Shown: piece after piece, positions 36,016 through 46,001 of the stretch
Position numbering within the stretch: the stretch's first letter is position 1
How the letters are laid out: every line of letters starts with the position of its first letter
Notes under the pieces: generated by a model
Told to the model about the DNA's origin: nothing
The model's database searches: none
The model's input: the letters and a program-made list of their open reading frames with translations, nothing else
Made by a program: the position numbers and the translations under genes
Origin: Bacteroidales bacterium
GTDB lineage: Bacteria > Bacteroidota > Bacteroidia > Bacteroidales > VadinHA17
Reading direction: 5' to 3'
Assembly (NCBI GenBank): GCA_003141415.1
Contig: PLLX01000162.1
Span: forward strand, 7,015-62,266
DNA: 55,252 nucleotides

Positions 36016-37176
36016 CTATTTTTTGTCGATAGCATCAAGTTTGGCTTTGATTACGGTATACTTGTCAGTCATTTTAAGTCTGTAATATAATTCCTGCAGA
36101 CTTCTCATTGTATAAACATCATCGGGTTTAAGTTCATAGGCTTTTTCCATATAAGGAAGAGCTTTAGCATACACTGCGTTTGCTACATCAATTGCTTCAC
36201 TGTATTTTTTTACATCCATGATTTCGTTGGCCTGTTTAAACATATCAGCAGCTTTGTTAATGTACGCAGCACCCAATCCGTATTGTGAATCATATACGTC
36301 TCCTTTGAGCTCAATTGATTTGGTAAGTTCAGGTATTGCTTCATCATATTTATTTTGATTCAGGAAGATAATGCCTGATGCAAGGAACAAACTGGAATTA
36401 TTCGGGTCTGCTTCCTTGGCAACTTTGATATATTTCTGAGCCTCTTCATTCTTACCACTCTTAATATAAAGATCGATTAGCTGCAATGTGACGTTTTTGT
36501 CATTTGGAAATTTGCTGCTTAATCCGGTCAGAACTGTTTCAGCCTTAGCTGTGTCGCCTACACTAAGATATGCTTCTGACATCTGAAAATATGGGGTAAT
36601 TCCCATGTATTTCATTTCAGCACATTTTTCGAAGTATTTAATTGCATCGGCATATTTAGCTGAATTCACAGCAGCAAGACCAGCGTTATAATACATTCCT
36701 GTATCAACAGCTCCCACGTATATGTCACTTTCAGTTATTTTAATCTGTGTTTGGAATGATTGAAGCGCTCCTGCATAATCTTTAGCTTCAAATTTTGTAC
36801 TACCCTGATTATAAAGACTTATAGCAAGGTTATTAAAGATGGAGCCAGTAATAATTTTCTTTTTTATTGTACCTTTTGGATCCAGTTCCATAGCTTTTTC
36901 GTATGCAGTAAAAGCTTCTGCAAGCGGGTCTTCATAATAAGCTTTGATCTTGGGATCTTTAGAATCAAATGTTGCCTGACAGAGTCTGCCTTTTGCAAAA
37001 TAAGTATTAAACCAGGTCGCTGTGGCCTCATTTGCCAAAGCCTGATCAATGGCATCTTTTGCTTTATCAAGAATTCCCTGGTCAATGTAACTGAGTGCAC
37101 TGGTAACCTTGCCCTTCTGGGCCATAGCTCCAAATGAAATACTAACGGCTGCTATCAGCAAAAAAAACTTTTTCAT
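36016..37176 (-). CDS. exported tetratricopeptide-repeat protein
   Basis: A 386-residue protein with a signal peptide (residues 1-19, ending AMAQ). Several TPR-type helical pairs follow: DQALANEATATWFNTYFAKG, AKDYAGALQSFQTQIKIT, MYYNAGLAAVNSAKYADAI, ASGIIFLNQNKYDEAIPELT and LPYMEKAYELKPDDV. TPR proteins of this size serve as periplasmic scaffolds; partner unknown. It is downstream of gyrA on the same strand (57 bp) but has its own leader. Ends at a clear terminator. Confidence 0.88.
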   Translation of the reverse strand: MKKFFLLIAAVSISFGAMAQKGKVTSALSYIDQGILDKAKDAIDQALANEATATWFNTYFAKGRLCQATFDSKDPKIKAYYEDPLAEAFTAYEKAMELDPKGTIKKKIITGSIFNNLAISLYNQGSTKFEAKDYAGALQSFQTQIKITESDIYVGAVDTGMYYNAGLAAVNSAKYADAIKYFEKCAEMKYMGITPYFQMSEAYLSVGDTAKAETVLTGLSSKFPNDKNVTLQLIDLYIKSGKNEEAQKYIKVAKEADPNNSSLFLASGIIFLNQNKYDEAIPELTKSIELKGDVYDSQYGLGAAYINKAADMFKQANEIMDVKKYSEAIDVANAVYAKALPYMEKAYELKPDDVYTMRSLQELYYRLKMTDKYTVIKAKLDAIDKK

Positions 37177-37233
37177 GTTTATAATTTTAATTTATTTGAC
37201 TGTAAAATTTCCTCAAATTTATAATATTACTTA

Positions 37234-39759
37234 TTAAACATCAAATTCTTTACCATTTTCCTCATCAATTATATTATTTTCTTCAGAAATACCTTTCTCT
37301 TCGGCCTCTTCTTCCTCATTAACAAGTACACAGGCTACTGATGCAATAATATCATTTTCCTTAAGGTTTATCAACCTTACTCCCTGTGTAGCTCTTCCCA
37401 TTACTCTTAATGCCGATACCGGACTTCTGAGAATATTTCCAAATTGAGTAATTATCATAAGATCATGATTATCAGTCACATCTTTCAATGCAATCAGTGT
37501 TCCCGTCTTTTCAGTTACATTAATTGTCTTTACTCCTTTTCCACCTCTGTTTGTGATTCTGTAACCATCTATATCGGATCTTTTTCCATATCCTTTCTCA
37601 GAAACAACCAGGATGTCTTTCTCTTTGTTTTCAACTGTTATCATGCCTACTACATAATCATTCTTTTCGCTTGCCAGTTTAATACCTCTGACGCCGGATG
37701 CAGTTCGGCCCATCGGTCTCACTGATGCTTCAGGAAAACGAATAGCACGTCCTGATTTAACAGCCAGCATAATATGATGTTGTCCGTTTGTCATTCTGGC
37801 TTCAAGAAGTTCATCACCTTCCCTTATGGTAATAGCATTTACTCCGTTAACCCTTGGTCGTGAATATGCTTCCAGCGAAGTCTTTTTTATGATTCCTTTA
37901 GTTGTACAAAGAACAATGAAATTATTATTAATATATTCTTCATCGTTCAGATTTTTAACATTAATGAACGCTCTTACATTATCATCCGGTTCAATGTTTA
38001 TAAGATTCTGCATAGCTCTTCCCTTAGAGATTCTTGATCCTTCCGGAATAGCATAAACCTTCAGCCAGTAACATTTTCCGTTCCTTGTGAAGAAAAGCAT
38101 GGTATTATGCATTGTTGCAATATACAGATGTTCGATAAAATCCTCGTCCCGTGTAGCACCACCTTTTGCGCCTGTGCCACCACGGTTTTGCCTTCTGAAC
38201 TCGGTTAATGGTGTTCTCTTGATATACCCCATATGAGAAATGGTAATTACCATCTCCTCATCGGCATAAAAATCTTCAGGATTAAACTCTTCAGCATTGG
38301 GAATTATTAAAGTACGTCTTTTATCGCCATATTTTTCTTTTACTTCAAGAAGTTCATCTTTAATAATTTTCATTTGAAGGTCAACATTTGCCAGAACACT
38401 TTTAAGGTATTCAATTAATGCCATTATCTCGCTATATTCTGCTCTTAATTTCTCCTGTTCCAGACCGGTAAGTTGTCGCAGGCGCATTTCTACTATCGCC
38501 TTCGACTGGATCTCTGAGAGTGAGAATCGTTCCATGAGCCTTTCTCTTGCCATATCCGGAGTCTGGGATCCTCTGATTATTGCAATTACTTCATCTATGT
38601 GATCACTTGCAATGATCAATCCAGCAAGGATATGTGCCCGTTTTTCAGCCTGATCAAGATCAAATTTTGTTCTCCTGATGATTACTTCATGACGATGTTT
38701 TACGAAATAATGTATTAATTCTTTAGTGTTTAGTGTTTTTGGACGACCCTTGACAAGCGCTATATTATTAACACTAAAAGATGTCTGAAGTGAAGAAAAC
38801 TTATAGAGGTTATTCAGTACCACATTTGCACTTGAATCTTTCTTGAGAATGATTACAATTCTCATCCCGTTGCGATCCGATTCATCATTTATATATGATA
38901 TCCCGTCCAGTTTCTTCTCATTTATGAGATCAGCAATTTTGCGGATCATCTCGGCCTTATTGACCATATAAGGAATTTCAGAAACAATAATACATTCCCT
39001 TCCGGAATGCGTTAATTCGATTTCCGTCTTTGCGCGTACAACTATCCTTCCTCTGCCGGTCTCTAGAGCATCTCTTATTCCCTGTTCACCATAAATTATG
39101 CCGCCGGTCGGGAAATCGGGCCCCTTTACAATGTGTAAAATTTCTTCGGTGGTAATATCATTATTATCAATGTAGGCTATTGTTGCATCAATAATTTCCG
39201 AAAGGTTATGAGGCGGCATATTAGTTGCCATTCCAACCGCTATACCCGAGGCGCCATTTACGAGAAGATTGGGTATTCTTGTCGGAAGAACAGAAGGTTC
39301 AGTTAAAGAATCATCGAAGTTGGGCTGAAAATCAACTGTATCCTTGTCAATATCAGCTAAAGTTTCCTCCGCAATTTTCTTAAGCCTTGCTTCAGTATAT
39401 CGCATTGCAGCAGGACTATCACCATCAACTGATCCAAAATTGCCCTGTCCGTCGACCAAAGGATATCTTAGTGACCATTCCTGAGCCATTCTTACCATGG
39501 CCTCGTATACTGAAGAATCACCATGCGGATGAAATTTTCCCAGCACCTCTCCCACTATTCTTGCCGATTTCTTATAAGGTTTATTAGAGAGGACTCCCAG
39601 TTCAGACATTCCAAATAGTACCCTGCGATGGACCGGTTTGAGACCATCTCTCACATCAGGTAATGCCCTCGATACAATAACCGACATCGAATAGTCGATA
39701 TATGCAGACTTCATCTCCTCCTCAATATTGACCTTTATGATTCTCTCTCTCTCTGACAT
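37234..39759 (-). CDS. gyrA: DNA gyrase subunit A
   Basis: An 841-residue type IIA topoisomerase subunit. The catalytic tyrosine is Y121 (MRYTEARL). The quinolone region reads [14 protein letters not shown], with Ser82 and Glu86 at the positions of E. coli Ser83 and Asp87. The coiled-coil tower and six-bladed C-terminal wheel follow, with a GyrA-box-like [12 protein letters not shown] near residue 540, supporting gyrase rather than ParC. It introduces negative supercoils with GyrB. The acidic tail (EEEEAEEKG...) is common in this phylum. A 9-bp inverted repeat lies in its upstream region. Confidence 0.97.
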   Translation of the reverse strand: MSERERIIKVNIEEEMKSAYIDYSMSVIVSRALPDVRDGLKPVHRRVLFGMSELGVLSNKPYKKSARIVGEVLGKFHPHGDSSVYEAMVRMAQEWSLRYPLVDGQGNFGSVDGDSPAAMRYTEARLKKIAEETLADIDKDTVDFQPNFDDSLTEPSVLPTRIPNLLVNGASGIAVGMATNMPPHNLSEIIDATIAYIDNNDITTEEILHIVKGPDFPTGGIIYGEQGIRDALETGRGRIVVRAKTEIELTHSGRECIIVSEIPYMVNKAEMIRKIADLINEKKLDGISYINDESDRNGMRIVIILKKDSSANVVLNNLYKFSSLQTSFSVNNIALVKGRPKTLNTKELIHYFVKHRHEVIIRRTKFDLDQAEKRAHILAGLIIASDHIDEVIAIIRGSQTPDMARERLMERFSLSEIQSKAIVEMRLRQLTGLEQEKLRAEYSEIMALIEYLKSVLANVDLQMKIIKDELLEVKEKYGDKRRTLIIPNAEEFNPEDFYADEEMVITISHMGYIKRTPLTEFRRQNRGGTGAKGGATRDEDFIEHLYIATMHNTMLFFTRNGKCYWLKVYAIPEGSRISKGRAMQNLINIEPDDNVRAFINVKNLNDEEYINNNFIVLCTTKGIIKKTSLEAYSRPRVNGVNAITIREGDELLEARMTNGQHHIMLAVKSGRAIRFPEASVRPMGRTASGVRGIKLASEKNDYVVGMITVENKEKDILVVSEKGYGKRSDIDGYRITNRGGKGVKTINVTEKTGTLIALKDVTDNHDLMIITQFGNILRSPVSALRVMGRATQGVRLINLKENDIIASVACVLVNEEEEAEEKGISEENNIIDEENGKEFDV

Positions 39760-39815
39760 AACAGATTATTAATTAAGCATTTACAAATAAACCTCAAAGC
39801 CGGGGTTTAGATTTA

Positions 39816-39844
39816 CGAAAGTAATCAAAATTTGGTTACTTTCG
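39816..39844 (-). promoter_or_regulatory. inverted repeat upstream of gyrA
   Basis: CGAAAGTAA (39816-39824) and TTACTTTCG (39836-39844) form a perfect 9-bp dyad 57 bp before the gyrA start. It could be an operator or a cruciform sensor; no trans-factor is known. Confidence 0.4.
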
Positions 39845-39948
39845 AGCTTCTGATCCTGTGAATTTTTAACATTCATTGTTAATAAATGGGCACGAATATT
39901 GTCATATATATATTATGCATAATTTAACTTTGAAATAGTAGTTATGCG

Positions 39949-40001
39949 TACTTTTGTCAAATAGAATCTGACAAAATGTCGTTTTGGTTTTATTAAATTT
40001 G
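39949..40001 (+). promoter_or_regulatory. clpC promoter region with an 8-bp dyad
   Basis: TACTTTTG (39949-39956) and TAAATTTG (39994-40001) both fit TAnnTTTG; TTTG at 39929-39932 lies 16 bp before the first. TTTTGTCA (39952-39959) and TGACAAAA (39969-39976) form a perfect dyad over the upstream -7 element, suggesting repression. Confidence 0.45.
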
Positions 40002-40020
40002 TAATTTGATATTATAAAAT

Positions 40021-42564
40021 ATGGATTCACAATTTTCACAAAGGGTTAAAGATATTCTGGGTTATTCCAAAGAAGAGGCTATAAGGCTGGGAAACAGCCA
40101 TATAAGTCCCGAACATCTTTTCCTTGGGATACTCAGAGATGGAGAGAGCGTGGCCATAGAAATCCTGATGAATCAGGGGATTGACCTTCAGGTTCTTAAA
40201 GGGTCTCTTGAGAAAAGTATAAAAGTTGAAAGCCCTGTACCGGTGGCAGACCATGAGGTTATTCCACTTTTAAGGAGCACAGAAAGAATACTTAAACTTG
40301 TTTATCTTGAGGCAAAAGCTCTCAAAAGCAGTACTATTGATACTGAACATCTCCTTCTGGCTATACTTAAGGATGAAAATGCTTTGGTAACAAGGTTTCT
40401 TTCAGAATTGGATGTTGATTATCAATCAGTCCGAAAAATGGTCGAGACTGAATCGCCAACTTCAAAAGCCGATTATCCCAGAGATGAAGATGATGAAGGT
40501 CAGAGTTTTACTGGTCCCGGTAAAGGACAGCCCTCTTCTCCGTCTTCCTCAAAATCTTCCTCCGATACACCCGTTTTGGATAATTTCGGAATTGACCTTA
40601 CAAAGGCAGCAGAAGAAGGGCGGTTGGACCCTGTTGTTGGCAGGGAGCGAGAGATCGAGCGACTGGCTCAGATATTGTCAAGAAGAAAAAAGAATAATCC
40701 TGTCCTTATCGGCGAACCTGGAGTTGGAAAATCTGCCATTGCAGAAGGTCTTGCTCTAAGGATTATTAAAAAGAATGTATCAAGAGTACTATTTAATAAA
40801 AGAGTGGTTGCCCTTGATCTTGCTTCAATTGTTGCCGGGACAAAATATCGCGGACAGTTTGAGGAAAGGATGAAAGCAATTCTAAATGAGCTTTCAAAAA
40901 ATGACAATATTATTCTTTTCATTGATGAGATTCACACAATTGTAGGTGCAGGAGGAGCTACAGGATCCCTCGATGCTGCGAATATGCTGAAACCTGCTCT
41001 TGCTCGTGGTGAAATTCAGTGTATTGGTGCAACAACACTCGATGAATATCGTCAGCATATTGAAAAAGACGGTGCCCTTGAAAGAAGGTTCCAGAAAGTG
41101 ATTGTTGAACCGACTTCAATTGAAGAGACTATTCATATTCTCCATAATATCAAAGAGAGATATGAAGAGCACCATAATGTTATTTATACTGATGATGCTA
41201 TCGATGCCTGTGTGAAACTCACTAACCGCTATATTTCAGACCGGCACCTTCCGGATAAGGCAATTGATGCTCTTGATGAATCAGGTTCGAGAGTTCACAT
41301 TTCAAATATAGTTGTTCCTGAAAAAATCCTTTCGCTTGAAAAACAACTTGAGGATACGAAAAAGGAAAAAATGATGGCGGTAAAGAATCAGAACTTCGAA
41401 AAAGCTGCCAGTTTCCGCGATCGCGAAAAGGACCTGCTCGATCTGATTGATCAGGAGAAGAAGAAATGGGAAAAGGAACTCGCAGTGAACCGCGAAACAG
41501 TGGATGCAGAAAAGGTTGCCGAAGTTGTAGCAATGATGACCGGTGTACCTGTCCAGCGGATTGCACAGACAGAAGGCACTCGGTTACTTAATATGGCTGA
41601 CGAACTGAGAGGAAGCATTATTGGTCAGGATGAGGCTATCTTTAAAGTTGTGAAATCAATCCAGAGGAACAGGGCGGGTCTTAAAGACCCAAACAAACCT
41701 ATAGGAACATTCATTTTCCTGGGTCCTACCGGAGTCGGAAAAACTCAACTTGCAAAAGTTCTTGCCAAGTTCCTTTTCGATACAACAGATAATCTGGTCA
41801 GGATCGATATGAGTGAATATATGGAAAAATTCTCTGTTTCACGACTTGTGGGAGCCCCTCCCGGGTATGTAGGTTATGAAGAAGGAGGCCAGCTTACTGA
41901 GAAAGTAAGGAGAAAACCATATTCAGTAGTTCTCATGGATGAAATAGAAAAGGCTCACCCGGATGTATTTCATATAATGCTTCAGGTGCTTGACGAAGGA
42001 CAATTAACCGACAGTCTTGGAAGGCGGGTCGATTTCAGAAATACGATAGTTATTCTGACTTCAAATATAGGGACCCGGCAAATAAATGAATTCGGGCATG
42101 GGATGGGTTTTGACACATCAGCTAAAAAAGAATCAAGGGATGAGCAAACTAAAAGTATCCTGCAGAAAGCCCTTCAGAAAACATTTGCACCCGAATTTCT
42201 GAACAGAATTGATGATGTCATAATGTTCAATTCATTAGGAAAAGAACAGATCAATAAAATCATCGATCTTGAATTGAGAGGTTTATATGACAGGGTCAAA
42301 TCACTTGGTTATCAATTAAAAATAGCAACTGGTGCACGGGATTTTATTGCCGAAAGAGGTTTTGATGCGAACTTTGGAGCACGGCCGCTTAAACGAGCAA
42401 TTCAGAAATATCTTGAAGACCCAATGGCTGAAGTTCTTATTAAAGCAAACCTTAAAGAAGGTGATACTATTAATGTCGGATTTAACAGCGCTAAATCAGA
42501 AATCAAGATTAAAATTCAAAAGAAAAAGATAGAGCTTCCGGAAAAATCGGATACTCCAATTTAA
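40021..42564 (+). CDS. clpC: ATP-dependent Clp protease ATPase subunit ClpC
   Basis: An 847-residue Hsp100 ATPase. It has an N-terminal Clp_N double repeat (~1-145), a Ser/Pro-rich linker (~150-185), AAA-1 with GEPGVGKSA (231-239), a UVR-type middle segment (KKEKMMAVKNQNFEKAASFR, ~440-470) instead of the long ClpB coiled coil, and AAA-2 with GPTGVGKTQ (568-576). The UVR motif and short middle domain identify ClpC. It unfolds proteins for ClpP. It has dual promoter-like elements and its own terminator. Confidence 0.95.
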   Translation: MDSQFSQRVKDILGYSKEEAIRLGNSHISPEHLFLGILRDGESVAIEILMNQGIDLQVLKGSLEKSIKVESPVPVADHEVIPLLRSTERILKLVYLEAKALKSSTIDTEHLLLAILKDENALVTRFLSELDVDYQSVRKMVETESPTSKADYPRDEDDEGQSFTGPGKGQPSSPSSSKSSSDTPVLDNFGIDLTKAAEEGRLDPVVGREREIERLAQILSRRKKNNPVLIGEPGVGKSAIAEGLALRIIKKNVSRVLFNKRVVALDLASIVAGTKYRGQFEERMKAILNELSKNDNIILFIDEIHTIVGAGGATGSLDAANMLKPALARGEIQCIGATTLDEYRQHIEKDGALERRFQKVIVEPTSIEETIHILHNIKERYEEHHNVIYTDDAIDACVKLTNRYISDRHLPDKAIDALDESGSRVHISNIVVPEKILSLEKQLEDTKKEKMMAVKNQNFEKAASFRDREKDLLDLIDQEKKKWEKELAVNRETVDAEKVAEVVAMMTGVPVQRIAQTEGTRLLNMADELRGSIIGQDEAIFKVVKSIQRNRAGLKDPNKPIGTFIFLGPTGVGKTQLAKVLAKFLFDTTDNLVRIDMSEYMEKFSVSRLVGAPPGYVGYEEGGQLTEKVRRKPYSVVLMDEIEKAHPDVFHIMLQVLDEGQLTDSLGRRVDFRNTIVILTSNIGTRQINEFGHGMGFDTSAKKESRDEQTKSILQKALQKTFAPEFLNRIDDVIMFNSLGKEQINKIIDLELRGLYDRVKSLGYQLKIATGARDFIAERGFDANFGARPLKRAIQKYLEDPMAEVLIKANLKEGDTINVGFNSAKSEIKIKIQKKKIELPEKSDTPI

Positions 42565-42571
42565 AAAAGAA

Positions 42572-42602
42572 AGGCTGTCAATAATTGATGGCCTTTTTTT
42601 CC
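42572..42602 (+). terminator. intrinsic terminator of clpC
   Basis: AAAGGC (42572-42577) pairs with GCCTTT (42593-42598), followed by T residues, directly after the clpC stop. Confidence 0.75.
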
Positions 42603-42654
42603 CACAGTCACCTTCTAAAGCGTGTATATTTTCAGTAATCAGACTTGGTCGTTG

Positions 42655-42716
42655 AGATTGCTTCGTTGCTTATCTCCTCGTAATTGCGAGCCCGACGAAG
42701 GAGGGTGCGGCAATCT
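42655..42716. repeat. intergenic inverted repeat AGATTGC...GCAATCT
   Basis: AGATTGC (42655-42661) and GCAATCT (42710-42716) enclose CTTCG and CTCCTCGTAATTGCGAG-like hairpins. It is between the convergent clpC and rimO genes and looks like a degenerate REP-type unit. Confidence 0.5.
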
Positions 42717-42755
42717 AAATCCCATCCACAGAGTTAACTTAACCAAATTGTTCTG

Positions 42756-44051
42756 CTATACAGGCTTCCCATACAAATCAAATTCAGTTGATTTTGTCAT
42801 AAGGATGTTATAAAAACTACCTGGTTTCAGATTATGTTCAGCTGCAATGAGTATCTCCTGATCAACCTCCGGGCTATCGAACTCAGTTCTCCCAACAAAA
42901 TACTCACCTTCTTTTCTATCAATAATAACTTTGAATACCTTGCCAACATAAGACTCATTTAATTCTGCCGAAATATTCTGCTGTATCTCCATCAGTTCGG
43001 CAACTCTTGATTCTTTAATATCTTCCGGAATTTCATCTTTATACTCTTTATATGAGTAGGTATCCTCCTCATGTGAATATGCAAAGACACCCAGTCTGTC
43101 AAATCTGAAGTCAGTAATAAATTTTTTCAACTCAAGAAAATCCTTTTCAGATTCTCCGGGATGCCCGGCAATGAGAGTTGTTCTGATAACTGCATCAGGG
43201 ATCTCATTACGAAGTGTATTTAGTATTGCTATTGTTTCTTTCCTGTTATGAGATCTTTTCATTATACCCAACATATCATCAGTTATGTGTTGAATCGGAA
43301 TATCAATATACCGGCAAATCCTGGAGTTATCCAGGATTAAAGGAATCAGCTCCAGGGGAAAATTAGCAGGATACAGATAATGTAGTCTGATCCATTCAAG
43401 TGATTCGATTTTTAATAATTCAGTGACCAGTTCAGCCAATGCTTGTTTCCGATAAAGATCGAGTCCATAATAACTCAGATCCTGTGCTATCAGAATTAAT
43501 TCTTTGACACCATTTGAGGCCAACTGCGATGCTTCTTTTACAAGCTCCTCAACTGGTCTTGATATATATTTGCCACGGATAAACGGAATTACACAGAAAG
43601 CACATGTACGATCACAGCCTTCGGATATTTTGAGATATGCATAATGGCCGGGACCGGTAAGTGTTCTGTCGTTCAGAAGATCATCTCGTAAATTTAATCC
43701 CAGTTCATTTAAGACATCACTCATGTTATTTACCCCGAAATACTTTCTTACTTCAGGTATTTCATGTTTGAGTGCATCGGTGTATCGCTCAGAAAGGCAG
43801 CCCATTACATATAAGTTATCAATTTGACCTGACTTTTGAGCTTTAACAAACCGAAGAATAGTATCCACACTCTCTTCCTTTGCGTCATTAATAAAGCCAC
43901 ATGTATTAATAATAACGGTACCTGCACGGAAATCATCCGAATTGTAAAAGACTTCGAAGCCTCCGGCATTAAGCTGTTTCAGAAGCTTTTCCGAATCTAC
44001 AACGTTTTTAGAGCACCCGAGTGTGACAATATTTATTTTCTTGGAATTCAT
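42756..44051 (-). CDS. rimO: ribosomal protein S12 methylthiotransferase RimO
   Basis: A 431-residue radical SAM enzyme. The UPF0004 cluster cysteines are C13, C51 and C85; the radical SAM cluster is C146xxxC150xxC153 (SEGCDRTCAFC). A C-terminal TRAM domain follows (~370-431, VGKVFKVIIDRKEGEYFVGRT). The short RimO-type N-terminus (NIVTLGCSKNVVDSE) separates it from MiaB. It methylthiolates Asp of ribosomal protein S12. In related genomes it follows ftsY directly; here a DUF1670 segment lies between. Confidence 0.95.
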   Translation of the reverse strand: MNSKKINIVTLGCSKNVVDSEKLLKQLNAGGFEVFYNSDDFRAGTVIINTCGFINDAKEESVDTILRFVKAQKSGQIDNLYVMGCLSERYTDALKHEIPEVRKYFGVNNMSDVLNELGLNLRDDLLNDRTLTGPGHYAYLKISEGCDRTCAFCVIPFIRGKYISRPVEELVKEASQLASNGVKELILIAQDLSYYGLDLYRKQALAELVTELLKIESLEWIRLHYLYPANFPLELIPLILDNSRICRYIDIPIQHITDDMLGIMKRSHNRKETIAILNTLRNEIPDAVIRTTLIAGHPGESEKDFLELKKFITDFRFDRLGVFAYSHEEDTYSYKEYKDEIPEDIKESRVAELMEIQQNISAELNESYVGKVFKVIIDRKEGEYFVGRTEFDSPEVDQEILIAAEHNLKPGSFYNILMTKSTEFDLYGKPV

Positions 44052-44177
44052 GTGAGCAATTCTATTTTTGAATTTTTACCCCCTTTCCTGTTTCCCCCTT
44101 TATTTGTGCCACCTGACAACTATAGGATTGGGATAAGTTCTTTGACATATATTGAAGATTTTAAGATTGATGTACCT

Positions 44178-44236
44178 TTAACTGTTTGGTGGACGAAGGG
44201 AGGGCGTAGCCCGACAGCAGTCCACCAAACAGTTAA
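44178..44236. repeat. 17-bp perfect inverted repeat upstream of the DUF1670 gene
   Basis: TTAACTGTTTGGTGGAC (44178-44194) and its exact complement (44220-44236) enclose a 25-nt loop that itself contains GGGCgtaGCCC. It lies 50 bp before the start at 44287 and inside the candidate element. Confidence 0.8.
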
Positions 44237-44286
44237 GAATATCACGCATATATTTATTTTTTCGATGCAATTTAAATTATTAAGTC

Positions 44287-45078
44287 ATGATTAACAACTC
44301 ATCCGTCTTTAAATGGGATCGGCTTAAACAGAAGCAATTGGATACTCAATTTGTAAATATTCTGATGCAAGGCATGAATTGCTCTCAGTTTGAAGCAAAA
44401 GCTATAATTAATCAGGTTTATGAGGTATATCAACCTTTTTTTGATAATGCTTCAGCCATGAAGCCTGGACAAATGCTTTTTGAGGTAGTTGCCATCGAAA
44501 ACAGTCCCAGGAAAAAACTTTCTGAATGCACAATGCTTTCGGTCATTATTACTCTTGATGCCGGAGCCGAAGATCTAACCATAAAACAAGAACAAGGTGT
44601 TATCGGCTTACGGCATCATCGTTTACAGCGTGTGTGTTATGAAGCTTTTCAACAAGGAGGATTGCTTACGGTAGAAGATATTGCCCATCGCTTGCTAAAT
44701 TGTGGAGAACGAACTGTATGCCGGGACATTGAAGCGTTCAAAAAACAGGATATCATCTTGCCATTGCGCTCAACCGTAAAAGACATGGGGAAGTCAATTT
44801 CTCATCGTAGTCAAATTATAAAAGAGTGGTTACGTGGAAATGAATATTCCGAAATATCTCGTACAACCAATCATAGTATAGATGCCGTAGCGAACTACGT
44901 AGACAAATTTAAACGAATAGTTTGTTTGGCCAAGGACAACTACGAAATCCATACTATTGCTTTTATGGTTAAGTTATCTCCTTCGCTTACACAAGAGTAT
45001 TACAATCTATATGAAAGTGAAAAGATAGCCAGCCATCGAAAAGAAGAGTTGAACGATTTAACTAAAAAAAACAATTAA
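44287..45078 (+). CDS. DUF1670 family protein
   Basis: A 263-residue protein. Middle part: GLRHHRLQRVCYEAFQQGGL then LTVEDIAHRLLNCGERTVCRDI, a probable winged HTH. It is followed by LPLRSTVKDMGKSISHRSQI and a second, C-terminal HTH-like stretch (YSEISRTTNHSIDAVANYVD) with the resolvase/recombinase look of regularly spaced helix pairs. DUF1670 occurs in scattered bacteria and archaea, and has no assigned function. The DNA-binding-like motifs and the element-like context suggest a recombinase accessory or regulator (inference). It is followed 26 bp later by a frameshifted paralogue. No catalytic triad of DDE or tyrosine-recombinase type is visible. Confidence 0.8.
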   Translation: MINNSSVFKWDRLKQKQLDTQFVNILMQGMNCSQFEAKAIINQVYEVYQPFFDNASAMKPGQMLFEVVAIENSPRKKLSECTMLSVIITLDAGAEDLTIKQEQGVIGLRHHRLQRVCYEAFQQGGLLTVEDIAHRLLNCGERTVCRDIEAFKKQDIILPLRSTVKDMGKSISHRSQIIKEWLRGNEYSEISRTTNHSIDAVANYVDKFKRIVCLAKDNYEIHTIAFMVKLSPSLTQEYYNLYESEKIASHRKEELNDLTKKNN

Positions 45079-45104
45079 TCAATCAAAAAAACACAGAACA
45101 CCAA

Positions 45105-45861
45105 ATGATACGAAAACCTGACGGTATCCGCAAATATAGCACAGCTCATGATCGTTTTCTTCAACCTGCCATAGTAAACTTTCTTACCCGCGAGTTCTCT
45201 GGTATGTTTGGTCCAATGGTTCGCAAAAATATTGCCAACGAACTAGTAACTCTTTTTAATGAGCTTTGCCCTGAAACAACACGATTAAAGCCCGGGCAAA
45301 TTATCTGGAATGCTTTGGATAAGTACTCGTGCAGACTCCCCAAACCGAAAATACAAACCTGTAATACTTACTCTGATTAATGAGGATGACATTGTTCTTT
45401 TTGAAAAACAGATTACACCAAATAAAATCAAACAGCAAGTAATGGCAAGAATGATCAGGGAGACGTATGCACAGGGAGGTGCTCTATCCATGAGAGATCT
45501 AAGTTTGCTTCTTTTGACTAATTCTTCTAGCTTATCAGGCTTGAGAACTCAATATGAACAAGAACATAAAACTGTTTTACCACATACGGGTGTATTGCAT
45601 GATATGGGCTCTACAATAACACATAAAGTACAAATAGTACTTAAACACGTTGTTGACAAAAAAGCACCAAATATTGTTGCCCGTGAAACTAACCATTCTC
45701 AAAGAGCTGTTGATCATTATCTTAGAGATTACCACCGAGTTAAAACATTACACAATGATAACAAAGATGTTGACTACATTCACACAACAACAAACATATC
45801 CAAAACAGTTATTAATCAGTATCTTAAAATCATCAACCAATATGTCAAAGAACCCTGTTAA
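45105..45861 (+). pseudogene. second DUF1670 gene, frameshifted
   Basis: Frame 1 from the ATG at 45105 gives IRKPDGIRKYSTAHDRFL to LKPGQIIWNALDKYS; the homologous reading then continues one base later (from ~45328) as RADSPNRKYKPVILTLINED to LRDYHRVKTLHND, ending at 45861. One extra base near 45327 explains it. Restored, it is ~252 residues and parallels the upstream copy (DMG-x-x-I-T-H-x-x-Q-I, then RETNHSQRAVDHYLRDYHR against RTTNHSIDAVANYVDKFKR). No slippery heptamer is present at the junction, so a mutation or sequencing error is likelier than programmed frameshifting. Confidence 0.75.
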
Positions 45862-45967
45862 TAATTTAATAAATTTACCCTTGTTTTGTCAGGTGACATT
45901 ATCAAGGGGGAAATGATAATTCCTCACCTTTTCCCTGGAATGTTTTGTAGACGAAGAATATTTTCAA

Positions 45968-46001
45968 CTCCTTCTCCCGTGAGGGAAGGTTGGGAAGGGG
46001 G
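45968..46001. repeat. dispersed repeat, second copy (inverted)
   Basis: A 34-nt block identical at 33 positions to the reverse complement of 23949-23982. It lies 54 bp outside the right inverted repeat of the DUF1670 segment and next to the ftsY stop. Confidence 0.8.

Larger units (their letters stand above)
44091..45914. mobile_element. candidate DUF1670 element inserted between ftsY and rimO
   Basis: Two + strand DUF1670 genes lie in a segment bounded by inverted repeats. The left end (44091-44119) has TTTCCCCCTT, a 9-nt spacer and CACCTGACAA; the right end (45884-45913, read on the minus strand) has TTTCCCCCTT, an 8-nt spacer and CACCTGACAA. Both 10-nt blocks are identical. Outside them the flanks (44072-44086 and 45968-46001) correspond to the two ends of the repeat at 23945-24027, as if one copy had been split. 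The segment separates genes that are usually adjacent. No target-site duplication was recognised and DUF1670 is not an established transposase, so this is a hypothesis. Confidence 0.5.

Noticed and set aside
40021..42564. ClpB rather than ClpC
   Set aside because: The middle domain is short with a UVR motif, and the long ClpB coiled coil is missing.
45105..45861. Programmed frameshifting in the second DUF1670 gene
   Set aside because: No slippery heptamer or downstream stem was seen at 45320-45335; a simple one-base insertion is sufficient.
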